This document shows positions 1-6,544 of a DNA stretch of 25,246 bases, piece by piece. This stretch comes from a virus. The translations under genes and the position numbers were made by a program. The notes beneath the pieces were generated by a model. It searched no databases. It was not told the origin of the DNA and worked only from the letters and a program-made list of their open reading frames with translations. Position 1 is the first letter of the stretch, and every line of letters begins with the position of its first letter. The stretch is from positions 1 through 25,246 of the IMG/VR virus record IMGVR_UViG_3300025467_000068, one strand, 5' to 3'.

Positions 1-614
1 TTGCACCTCCAGGGTTCTTTGCACCTCCAGGGTTCTTTGCACCTCCAGGGTTCTTTGCACCTCCAGGGTTCTTTGCCCCACCAGGGTTCTTTGCACCACC
101 AGGTTTCTGTATACATGAAGACACTCTTGTTCTTACAACTACAGGATATAGAGCAGCAAAACACATATCTGTAGGAGACGTACTTCTTACCAAGGTTTTT
201 GACGGGATACTTGGAGATGTAAGTCTTAAAGAAATAGCAGCATTTAGTATAGCTGAATTAAATAATTTCAAATTTATTGAATCTGAAGTTACAGATATTA
301 CAGTTGCTACACAAAAAGAAACAATTATAATAAATGGAGATAAAGCTAAAAGATTCTCAGTATTAGAAGAAATTCTTGTATTAACAGATGGTCAATACAG
401 ATTAACTAATGCAAATCGTTTAGTTCCAGGTGATCAAATTGTTACTGTAGAAAGTGATCTTAACGATAATGAGATATACCTTCTAGATGTTAAATCAATA
501 GATGTAATTGATGAAATTACAGAGGTCTATGAGTTTAATAGAACGCCATTTGGATTAATTGTTGCAGATGGAGTAGTAGTAAACAATGGTTATCCAGATT
601 TTGATATAAATTAA
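1..614 (+). CDS. C-terminal part of a PPG-repeat protein ending in a degenerate Hint domain
   Basis: The reading frame is open from the left edge (first full codon at 3) and stops at 612-614, giving the last 203 residues of a longer protein. Residues 1-35 are hexapeptide repeats of the form APPGFF. The final F of the sixth repeat is replaced by Cys36, and from there the sequence reads as a Hint domain (intein/hedgehog fold). It begins with a block-A-like segment (CIHEDTLVLTTTG, then a VGD turn near residue 59), has a second LVPGD turn, and ends with a VVVNN block at residues 191-195 followed by an eight-residue tail. Cys1 and the terminal Asn are kept. The block-B histidine expected in a TxxH motif and the histidine of the usual HN pair appear to be replaced, so self-splicing or cleavage may be weak or lost. 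Proline-rich repeats followed by Hint domains are known from some phage structural proteins; a tail or fibre role is inferred. The N-terminus lies outside the window. Confidence 0.75.
   Translation, partial: APPGFFAPPGFFAPPGFFAPPGFFAPPGFFAPPGFCIHEDTLVLTTTGYRAAKHISVGDVLLTKVFDGILGDVSLKEIAAFSIAELNNFKFIESEVTDITVATQKETIIINGDKAKRFSVLEEILVLTDGQYRLTNANRLVPGDQIVTVESDLNDNEIYLLDVKSIDVIDEITEVYEFNRTPFGLIVADGVVVNNGYPDFDIN
3..110 (+). repeat. Six tandem 18-bp repeats encoding APPGFF
   Basis: Six in-frame 18-bp units run from 3 to 110. The first four are identical (GCACCTCCAGGGTTCTTT); units five and six differ by a few bases, and the last changes its final codon from TTT to TGT, producing the first Cys of the Hint domain. 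The array probably continues to the left of the window. Each unit contains a Pro-Pro-Gly triplet, the context hydroxylated by collagen-type prolyl hydroxylases. The repeats are coding, uninterrupted and without spacers, so this is not a CRISPR. Confidence 0.95.
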
Positions 615-626
615 ATTAAACATACA

Positions 627-665
627 CTGTACCCATAATTTTTAAATTAGACATTATGGGTACAG
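627..665 (+). terminator. Hairpin, likely terminator of the PPG/Hint gene
   Basis: A perfect 13-bp inverted repeat (CTGTACCCATAAT at 627-639, complement at 653-665) with a 13-nt loop lies 12 bp after the stop codon. No long T-tract follows, so rho-independent termination is plausible but not certain. Its right arm overlaps a possible -35 and ends 3 bp before the extended -10 element of the next promoter, so it could also act as an operator. Confidence 0.55.
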
Positions 666-677
666 CTATGTTATAAT
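648..677 (+). promoter_or_regulatory. Promoter P1 for the first oxygenase and DUF6065-like genes
   Basis: A TGT-TATAAT extended -10 element lies at 669-677, with a TAGACA hexamer (5 of 6 matches to TTGACA) at 648-653 and an 18-bp spacer. The predicted start of transcription is near 684, giving a leader of about 20 nt before ATG 703. Confidence 0.65.
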
Positions 678-702
678 CATTGTACTAATAGATAGGGTTA
701 AA

Positions 703-1383
703 ATGAGTTATTCATCTAAAGAAATGCTTTTCCCAGGAATTTGGGTTTATAAAGATGTATTTAAAAAAGAAGTTGATTTAATAGGACGTGTAGAAAACTT
801 AATTGCAAACAATAATTCTGATTTTAAATGGTCTGGAGCCACTGTTGGCTACATGGAATCTCGCCCAGAATATAGAGATTGTGTAGATTTTAAAATTGGC
901 GAAATTAAAGATCAATCAATGCTACAAAATCCAGATTTTCAAACTTTGCAGGACATCTGGAAAGATGCGTACTTAGCACAAATTGATGCTGTTAATGATT
1001 ATTGCGCAATGTATAATTCAAAGATGGATTATTGGGAAGTAATGAATTTTGTTAAATATGGTCCTGGACAACACTTCCAAGAACACGCAGACCATGGATT
1101 TTCGTATAGCGCAACAGTTTCATTGGTTGGGTATCCAAATGATGGTTATGTTGGCGGTGGATTAAGATTCCCAAAACTTAATATTGATATTCAACCAAAA
1201 GCAGGAGATCTTTATATATTCCCATCAACATACCTATTTTCACATGTTGCCCTTCCAGTTTCTGAAGGAACAAAATACTCTATTGTTACAATGCTTGATT
1301 ATAATGATCATGCGCATAATGATGAGTTTATGCAGATGCGTGAAAAGTGGGTCGCAAGAGATGCACAAAATAAAGGCCTTTAA
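703..1383 (+). CDS. 2OG-Fe(II) oxygenase, prolyl-4-hydroxylase-like (copy 1)
   Basis: This 226-residue protein is a 2-oxoglutarate and Fe(II)-dependent dioxygenase: the family couples decarboxylation of 2-oxoglutarate to hydroxylation of a substrate. The double-stranded beta-helix core covers roughly residues 115-197. Iron ligands are His128 and Asp130 (HAD) and His181; Lys191, ten residues after the distal His, is the expected 2-oxoglutarate carboxylate binder, as in collagen prolyl 4-hydroxylase. The GYVGG-LRF and KAGDLYIFPS segments are family hallmarks. ATG 703 is preceded by TAGGG at a suitable distance. It is the first of six related but divergent oxygenase genes. The substrate is unknown; a protein prolyl residue is the leading guess, other hydroxylations are possible. 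Confidence 0.88.
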   Translation: MSYSSKEMLFPGIWVYKDVFKKEVDLIGRVENLIANNNSDFKWSGATVGYMESRPEYRDCVDFKIGEIKDQSMLQNPDFQTLQDIWKDAYLAQIDAVNDYCAMYNSKMDYWEVMNFVKYGPGQHFQEHADHGFSYSATVSLVGYPNDGYVGGGLRFPKLNIDIQPKAGDLYIFPSTYLFSHVALPVSEGTKYSIVTMLDYNDHAHNDEFMQMREKWVARDAQNKGL

Positions 1384-2053
1384 AAGAGAAGGCTATGGAA
1401 ATTTATCTCCACTATCAATAAAAAGAGAATGGATGGATAATACTTGGAATTCACACGCCTATCACTGTTTTCCAATCGGCTTAACAAATCAGTTGGGGTG
1501 GGGCATATCTTTTCCAGAAGACATATCTTTTATTTGGGATGGAATAAATGATTCTTCACCAGAGCATGTAAAAATTATGTCTGGAGAAAAATATGTTTCA
1601 ACTGGAAGAGCTAATGCCACTATTAGTTTTAATACTGGTATAAGTTTTGAAACAGAAAAAAATGTTAGTATTTTATCTATGCCCGTACCAAACTATCCAA
1701 GAGATGGTATTACTCCTTTTTCTACAATTATGTCAACTTCTTTTTTTAATGAAGATTTGCCATGTGCATGGATAATAACTAGGCCAAATGTTGAGATAAC
1801 AATAAAAGCAAATACTCCAATTATTGCAATACTACCAATTGATTTATCAGAACTTCAGGGTTCTGAAATAGATCTTTTACCAATAGATCAAAAAAAGCCT
1901 CAATCAGTAGATATGAATGAATATGGTAATACAATATATGAAATTAATAGAAATGGAAAATGGACAAATTTTTACCGTGATGGGGTTGATCATAAAGGCA
2001 AAAAGCTTGGTGAGCATCAGGTTAAAGCAATAAGGCTAAGCGTAACTAACTAG
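1361..2053 (+). CDS. DUF6065-like protein of unknown function
   Basis: This 230-residue protein starts at ATG 1361, inside the end of the preceding oxygenase gene (23-bp overlap, other frame). The frame is open further upstream, but that part encodes implausible sequence that is a shadow of the oxygenase gene. The N-terminal third has the pattern I recall for DUF6065: a KREWMD motif near residue 21, AYHCFPIGLTNQLGW at about 33-47, and a W-D-G at 59-61. The rest looks beta-rich, with an ILP/DL segment around 157-162, and it ends with a hydrophilic GxHQVKAIRL tail. No catalytic site is recognised. The family assignment is from memory of its motif pattern, not from a search. Sitting inside the array and probably sharing promoter P1, it may act with the oxygenases, for example on the same substrate. 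Confidence 0.7.
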   Translation: MHKIKAFKREGYGNLSPLSIKREWMDNTWNSHAYHCFPIGLTNQLGWGISFPEDISFIWDGINDSSPEHVKIMSGEKYVSTGRANATISFNTGISFETEKNVSILSMPVPNYPRDGITPFSTIMSTSFFNEDLPCAWIITRPNVEITIKANTPIIAILPIDLSELQGSEIDLLPIDQKKPQSVDMNEYGNTIYEINRNGKWTNFYRDGVDHKGKKLGEHQVKAIRLSVTN

Positions 2054-2059
2054 TATCTA

Positions 2060-2068
2060 TGATATAAT
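2060..2068 (+). promoter_or_regulatory. Promoter P2 (extended -10) for oxygenases 2 to 5
   Basis: TGA-TATAAT lies in the 39-bp gap between the DUF6065-like gene and the second oxygenase, 24 bp before its ATG. No clear -35 hexamer is visible, as is usual for extended -10 promoters. Confidence 0.55.
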
Positions 2069-2092
2069 TATTTTATATAGAAAGAAGAAGCA

Positions 2093-2842
2093 ATGGAATT
2101 AGCTAATAATTGGAATAAAAATGATTTGCCAAAATCAATAACCCCGTCTGGATTTTTTGGAGATTCAATTGAAAATATTGTTGAGTTACAAAATTTTATT
2201 ACGGAAAAAGAACAAGAAAGCTTGATGAGATTTGCTTTAAACAATAAAATTTGGGATAAAACAGAAACACATGTTGACCAAGATGGTTTAGTTTTATATG
2301 ATGCAACAGTTTGGGAAGACCGTGTTTGCACATATAATTCTTTAATGGCATCAGATCCATCAATATTAAATCTTATCTATTCTTTAATTGATCGTTTAAA
2401 AATTGAAGTTGACAAATTTTTTAATGTAAATGTTCAAGCCACTGGACCAGCAATTGTTAGATGGCCTGTTGGAGCACGACAAGAGCCTCACGCAGACAAA
2501 GAGTTCCATGTAGGAGAAGAACGTGGCAGACCAAATGATTTTCCCTGGTATGATATAGCTGGCCTATTTTATTTTAATGACGATTATGTGGGTGGAGAAC
2601 TTTATTTTCCCCAACATGGAATAGAGTTTAAACCAAAGCCAAGGGCGGCGTACTTCTTTCCTGGAGACAAATATTATGCCCATGGAGTAAGACCAATAAA
2701 ATCGGGTAATAGATTTACTTCTCCATTTTTTTGGACAATAATGGAGCATACAGGTGAAAAACAACCACCTGCAGGTTTTATTGGTGGATTCGATAATCCA
2801 GAATATAAAAAGCTTTTTGAAAATAAGGAGAATAATGAATAA
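2093..2842 (+). CDS. 2OG-Fe(II) oxygenase, prolyl-4-hydroxylase-like (copy 2)
   Basis: This 249-residue dioxygenase has its beta-helix core at about residues 115-215. Ligands are His133 and Asp135 (HAD) and His197, with Arg207 ten residues further on for 2-oxoglutarate. The core shows FNDDYVGGELYFP at about 161-173 and KPKPRAAYFFPGD. An AGAAGAAG purine tract precedes ATG 2093. The insert between the HAD and the ND-GGE strand is long and includes a PWYD segment, unlike copies 1 and 4. It is the first of four genes that overlap one another and probably form one transcript from P2. A prolyl or other amino-acid side chain is the likely target; the substrate cannot be read from the sequence. Confidence 0.9.
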   Translation: MELANNWNKNDLPKSITPSGFFGDSIENIVELQNFITEKEQESLMRFALNNKIWDKTETHVDQDGLVLYDATVWEDRVCTYNSLMASDPSILNLIYSLIDRLKIEVDKFFNVNVQATGPAIVRWPVGARQEPHADKEFHVGEERGRPNDFPWYDIAGLFYFNDDYVGGELYFPQHGIEFKPKPRAAYFFPGDKYYAHGVRPIKSGNRFTSPFFWTIMEHTGEKQPPAGFIGGFDNPEYKKLFENKENNE

Positions 2843-3695
2843 TATTAAGTTTACAGATGATTTTAAAGATTTAGAGTTTGAAGAAATTTATCCAAATGTA
2901 ATTGTTTATAAAAATATGCTTTCTAATCCTCAAAAAGCTTATGAAACTATGTCTAAATCAGAATCAGCTTCTGAGGGAAAATATTTTTTAAAACCTTGGA
3001 CAAAGTGGGCTCAATTTGGAACTTATACTCAAATAAAATGGGGAGAAGATTTAAATAATGTTGAACAAGGAGAAATGTTTGATGATGAAAAATCCTTACA
3101 AGACGAATTGATTGCAGCTTACGAAAAAGCAGCATCTCATTATACTAATCATACAGGTTTAAAATTTCCAGAAGACGCACATTTTAGCGGAAATTCTTAT
3201 TGTAAATATTTTGATGAAATTGATGATTTAAAAAATAATATGACAATGCAATATCATACAGATTATATCATTTCTCAAAGAGACATGCCTGGAGATAAAT
3301 TTCACACAACAATGACATTTTATATAAATGACGATTATGATGGTGGGGATTTAGAATTTTATATTGATAACAATATTATTAATCATAAACCAAAAGCTGG
3401 TGATTTAGTTGTATTTCCTTCTACAGATCCTTATTATCATGGAGTTAAAAGAATTTCTAATGGAAACAAGTACTTTGTTAGAAATTTTGTTATGACAAAT
3501 TACCCAGGATCAGAAGAATGGCTAGAAAAGCAAAGAACAATTGGTGCTTATAAATGGTCTAAGATGGAATGGGAAAGAATTGAAAAAGAAGATGATGAAA
3601 ATATGATTTATTTAAGTAACGGAACAAAAATTACTTTTGCTGAAGCACAAAAAATTAGGGCAGAAAAGTTAGGTATAACTCAGACAAATGAATAA
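2835..3695 (+). CDS. 2OG-Fe(II) oxygenase, prolyl-4-hydroxylase-like (copy 3)
   Basis: This 286-residue protein starts at ATG 2835, well placed after AAGGAG at 2825-2830, and overlaps the previous gene by 8 bp (ATGAATAA). The frame is open 81 bp further upstream, but that part lies over the preceding gene and has no comparable ribosome binding site. His141 and Asp143 (HTD), His202 and Lys212 form the predicted iron and 2-oxoglutarate site; INDDYDGGDLEF and KPKAGDLVVFPS mark the core. A C-terminal extension after about residue 220, rich in charged residues and with predicted helices, is not part of the catalytic fold and might bind the substrate or a partner. It is the longest of the six oxygenases. 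Confidence 0.9.
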   Translation: MNNIKFTDDFKDLEFEEIYPNVIVYKNMLSNPQKAYETMSKSESASEGKYFLKPWTKWAQFGTYTQIKWGEDLNNVEQGEMFDDEKSLQDELIAAYEKAASHYTNHTGLKFPEDAHFSGNSYCKYFDEIDDLKNNMTMQYHTDYIISQRDMPGDKFHTTMTFYINDDYDGGDLEFYIDNNIINHKPKAGDLVVFPSTDPYYHGVKRISNGNKYFVRNFVMTNYPGSEEWLEKQRTIGAYKWSKMEWERIEKEDDENMIYLSNGTKITFAEAQKIRAEKLGITQTNE

Positions 3696-4428
3696 AAATT
3701 TTGTTTTAGATGATTTGCTGTTGATTGAAGATTTTATAACAAAAGAAGAAGCTGAAAAAACAATTGCTCTTTTAAATAGATTAAATGAAATAAGGCCAGA
3801 TTTTTGGAAGCCAATTTCATTTTATGAATCATATTCCTCTGGTTATCCAGAAGACAATGATCCAATACTTGCTGAGTTTGGTTTGCCAAATAATTGGTTT
3901 TCTAGCTTGTATAAAAGATTTAGAGATGCGGTTGCAGAAGTAGCTAATATTCCAGAACCACAGCTTTCAAAAATAAGTTTTCATTCACAAAAATGGGAGC
4001 CAGGCGCATTTGCTCCGCTTCACTCAGATAACAGCAATAATGATGGTGTTATGGGAGCATTTACAAGAAGTCGTTATGCAGCGTTCTTATATTTAAATGA
4101 TGATTTTGAAGGAGGAGAACTATCTTTTTCTGAACATAACCTTGAGTTTTTACCAAAAACAGGCATGTTGGCAGCTTTTCATGGTGGTCATAAAAACATG
4201 CATGAGGTTAAGGTTGTTAAAAAATCAAACAGATACACTATAGGTTCTTTTTTTGATGATCGTGAGGAATCAGATTATCCTCAAGAAACTAGGGATGCGT
4301 GGGCAAAAGAGCTTGCTGAGGTAAGAGCGATGCAAGCAGATCAAGCAGTAGAATGGTCAGGAATACGTCAAGAAGGAAAAAGATTGACACCAGATGGAAA
4401 TAAAATTTCAGAGAAAGATTTGATATGA
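3688..4428 (+). CDS. 2OG-Fe(II) oxygenase, prolyl-4-hydroxylase-like (copy 4)
   Basis: This 246-residue dioxygenase overlaps the previous gene by the same 8-bp junction (ATGAATAA) seen one gene earlier. His112 and Asp114 (HSD), His172 and Arg182 complete the catalytic set, with LNDDFEGGELSF at about 136-147. The loop after HSD is short and carries NSNNDG. The usual FP of the core is replaced by FHGG around residues 164-167. After the core comes a charged C-terminal helix region (about 190-246) ending at a TGA that overlaps the next ATG. It is translated with its neighbours in a tight cluster; the substrate is unknown. Confidence 0.9.
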   Translation: MNKNFVLDDLLLIEDFITKEEAEKTIALLNRLNEIRPDFWKPISFYESYSSGYPEDNDPILAEFGLPNNWFSSLYKRFRDAVAEVANIPEPQLSKISFHSQKWEPGAFAPLHSDNSNNDGVMGAFTRSRYAAFLYLNDDFEGGELSFSEHNLEFLPKTGMLAAFHGGHKNMHEVKVVKKSNRYTIGSFFDDREESDYPQETRDAWAKELAEVRAMQADQAVEWSGIRQEGKRLTPDGNKISEKDLI

Positions 4429-5081
4429 AGCAAAAATTTTTAGGCGGTAAAGAACAATATATAATGTTTGACCTAGATGTTTTGCATCCAGACATCTGGT
4501 ATTGGGATAATGTTATTAGTTACCCTGATGAGTTAGTTCAATTTATTAATAATATAGACTCTAATCAAATGTCTCATAAAGCCATATCTCCATGGAATGT
4601 TTGGACAGCAAGTAATAATAATGATTTAATTTATGGTGCAACCAAAAACATTAATAAAGATGAGTCTAAATGGGGTTGTGGGGATGAAAAAACTGATCAA
4701 AAAATCCTATATATTTACAATAGCTTAGAAATGGCCTTTGAAATGTGTTATTCAAGATATATGGACGGTCATAAAATTAATAAAGATGAATATAGATTAG
4801 AGACAGACAATATTCCTGTTAAAAAATGGCAAGAAGGCGCAAATATGGGTCCTCATGCTGATGGTTATGATGGCAATAAAGATTTGGCATTTTCTTTGGT
4901 TTGCTACCTTAATGAAAATTATGAGGGGGGAGAAATAAGCTTTCCAGGCCACAATATAACGATTAAGCCAAAGAAAGGTAGTATGATAATGTTTCCTTCT
5001 CAAACGCCCTTTATACACGAAGTAAAGCCTATTATAAGCGGTGATAGATACATGTCTACAGTATCTGCTTGGAAAATTTAA
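4425..5081 (+). CDS. 2OG-Fe(II) oxygenase, prolyl-4-hydroxylase-like (copy 5)
   Basis: This 218-residue protein starts at an ATGA overlap with the previous gene; AGAGAAAG at 4411-4418 may serve as the ribosome binding site. A second ATG at 4464, 13 codons later, is possible and would begin nearer the conserved domain. His144 and Asp146 (HAD), His198 and Arg208 form the active site; LNENYEGGEISFP and KPKKGSMIMFPS are typical of the fold. The protein ends soon after the core without the C-terminal extension of copies 3 and 4. It is the last gene of the four-gene overlapping cluster. Confidence 0.9.
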   Translation: MKQKFLGGKEQYIMFDLDVLHPDIWYWDNVISYPDELVQFINNIDSNQMSHKAISPWNVWTASNNNDLIYGATKNINKDESKWGCGDEKTDQKILYIYNSLEMAFEMCYSRYMDGHKINKDEYRLETDNIPVKKWQEGANMGPHADGYDGNKDLAFSLVCYLNENYEGGEISFPGHNITIKPKKGSMIMFPSQTPFIHEVKPIISGDRYMSTVSAWKI

Positions 5082-5096
5082 TCTATAATAAATTTA

Positions 5097-5105
5097 TGAT
5101 ATAAT
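5097..5105 (+). promoter_or_regulatory. Promoter P3 (extended -10) for oxygenase 6
   Basis: TGA-TATAAT lies in a 45-bp gap, 21 bp before ATG 5127. A GGGGG tract at 5117-5121 supplies the ribosome binding site just downstream. No convincing -35 is visible. Confidence 0.55.
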
Positions 5106-5126
5106 TTAGTTATATCGGGGGTATGA

Positions 5127-5969
5127 ATGTTTTTTTATGATAGACCAGATTGCTTAAATCCATCTCCATACGTTGATGAATATGGAACAAAATCTGGAAT
5201 TTTTATTTTTAAAAATATAGTTCCAGAAGAATTAGTTGAAAAAATTGAAAATGGGCTAAATGCTCTGCCAAATGAAATCCCTAAGTGTGATCAGGGTTTA
5301 ATGAGCTGGTATACAGAAAAAATGGCTCCAGGAGTGCCTGGCACAATAGAGCTATGGGAATTTATGAGCGAGCTTATAGGTCCAAATTGGATTATTCATC
5401 CTCAAAACGCTTATTTAAGAGTAAGGCCTGGAGATAATGGAATGTTTATTCACTCCGATAGTCCAGGTAAAGGACAATGTCATCTTTTGTCACAAAATGA
5501 TTTATGGAGTACTTGCTGCGAATTAGATTATGGAATATGTGCTTATTTTGGTGATTATGAAGGCGGAGAAATTTTTTATCCACAAATTAATCCAGATGGA
5601 ACAATAAAAACAACTCCTGAAGATTTTAAAAAAGGATGTTTTGAGTACAAGCCACAAAAGGGAGATATAGTAATTCATAGTGCTTTTGAGCCGTACGCAC
5701 ATGGAGTGAGAGAGGTCACTTCTGGTACAAGATATGTTTTTTCTAACTTTTCTTTAAAAAAAGAAGATGCTCCAGGAACATTTAATATATATGGAACCCC
5801 AGAATATTATAAGCAGATCGGTAACAAAACTCACGAAGAGATAAGGGCTTGGATGGATCCTTTAAAAATAAATCCTCAATTTAGTAAAGAAAAGCTTAAA
5901 GTTTATCAAGAATCAGGCCTGGAAGGCACAGATTTAGCAAAAACATTCTTTAGTGATATGGTCGAGTAA
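5127..5969 (+). CDS. 2OG-Fe(II) oxygenase, prolyl-4-hydroxylase-like (copy 6)
   Basis: This 280-residue dioxygenase has His109 and Asp111 (HSD), His192 and Arg202 as the predicted iron and 2-oxoglutarate ligands. The core includes FGDYEGGEIFYP at about 141-152 and KPQKGDIVIHS at about 175-185. Compared with the other copies it has a longer loop between these strands (about 153-172, including TIKTTPEDFKKGC) and more cysteines (for example Cys118, Cys130, Cys131, Cys138 and Cys171). The C-terminal extension of about 70 residues contains a YGTPEYYKQIG segment and ends in a helix-like region. It has its own promoter and a strong G-rich ribosome binding site, so it may be expressed separately from copies 1-5. 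Confidence 0.9.
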   Translation: MFFYDRPDCLNPSPYVDEYGTKSGIFIFKNIVPEELVEKIENGLNALPNEIPKCDQGLMSWYTEKMAPGVPGTIELWEFMSELIGPNWIIHPQNAYLRVRPGDNGMFIHSDSPGKGQCHLLSQNDLWSTCCELDYGICAYFGDYEGGEIFYPQINPDGTIKTTPEDFKKGCFEYKPQKGDIVIHSAFEPYAHGVREVTSGTRYVFSNFSLKKEDAPGTFNIYGTPEYYKQIGNKTHEEIRAWMDPLKINPQFSKEKLKVYQESGLEGTDLAKTFFSDMVE

Positions 5970-6174
5970 TTTGAGAGACTTAGCAAATGGCGGAACAGCA
6001 GAAGAATATGATGAGGCCATTGATTTAACTATACACACAAAATGCCCTGAAAAATGGCTTTTGATTGATATGGAAACAGGTCAACAATACATAGGATCTC
6101 CAACACCAAATCTTTATGGAAAATGGCGTAGAGTAAATACGTATAAGTGGGAAGAAGTGGCAGCTACAGAATAG
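5953..6174 (+). CDS. Small conserved-looking protein of unknown function
   Basis: This 73-residue frame begins with GTG 5953, overlapping the oxygenase end, or with TTG 5971 just after it; neither has a strong ribosome binding site. The product has a CPEKWLLIDMETGQQYIG segment and a W-RRV near the C-terminus, which looks like a compact beta-rich domain built around tryptophans. I do not recognise a family with certainty. It probably shares the transcript of oxygenase 6. Confidence 0.6.
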   Translation: MIWSSNLRDLANGGTAEEYDEAIDLTIHTKCPEKWLLIDMETGQQYIGSPTPNLYGKWRRVNTYKWEEVAATE

Positions 6175-6199
6175 TTTTTTAAGCTTTGTGGCAGTAGTG

Positions 6200-6208
6200 T
6201 GGTAGAAT
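6200..6208 (+). promoter_or_regulatory. Promoter P4 (extended -10), predicted leaderless start
   Basis: TGG-TAGAAT ends 6 bp before ATG 6215. Transcription would start about at the A of the ATG, and there is no ribosome binding site between them, so the mRNA is predicted to be leaderless. Confidence 0.5.
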
Positions 6209-6214
6209 TTAACT

Positions 6215-6544
6215 ATGAAAGTAACACCTATAGACGAAGTTAATTGGGGAATATATGTCTGGCAGATGCCAGATGGCTCTATTGTTAGAGATGAAGATGA
6301 TAACACTCTAAACATTCCCGCAATTCGTGGAGATATTAGCCAGATTCAAAAACTTAAAAAAGTTGCAAAAGAGCTAGGCCTAGATGAAGGTCATCCAATG
6401 TTTTTCTCTGGTCATAGAAGAGTTACTGATGATGAACTTGAAGAACAAAAAGCACGTGCACAAATTGGACTTGTTCCAGATCCACAAGATATGCCAGCTA
6501 TGATGGAATATGTAAGAGATATGAAGGAGATGGACCTTGGCTAG
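6215..6544 (+). CDS. Hypothetical protein upstream of the portal
   Basis: This 109-residue protein is acidic and probably mixed alpha/beta, with a VW-MPDGSIVRDED segment near residues 15-28 and a PMFFSGHRRVTDDELEEQKAR stretch at about 68-88. It overlaps the portal gene by 8 bp, and the portal ribosome binding site lies inside it, so the two are translationally linked. Its position suggests a packaging or head-assembly accessory, but no terminase motifs (Walker A or B, nuclease) are present and it is far too short for a large terminase. No family recognised. Confidence 0.75.
   Translation: MKVTPIDEVNWGIYVWQMPDGSIVRDEDDNTLNIPAIRGDISQIQKLKKVAKELGLDEGHPMFFSGHRRVTDDELEEQKARAQIGLVPDPQDMPAMMEYVRDMKEMDLG

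Noticed and set aside
3-110. CRISPR-like repeat
   Set aside because: The units are contiguous without spacers, in frame with an open coding sequence, and only 18 bp long.
1184-1360. An upstream extension of the DUF6065-like frame over the first oxygenase
   Set aside because: This part has implausible composition (runs of Ile/Met and Gln/Leu), overlaps a conserved active-site region in another frame, and the protein motif pattern starts only after ATG 1361.
2754-2834. An 81-bp upstream extension of oxygenase copy 3
   Set aside because: ATG 2835 has AAGGAG at good spacing and gives a normal junction; the extension overlaps the previous gene and has no supporting site.
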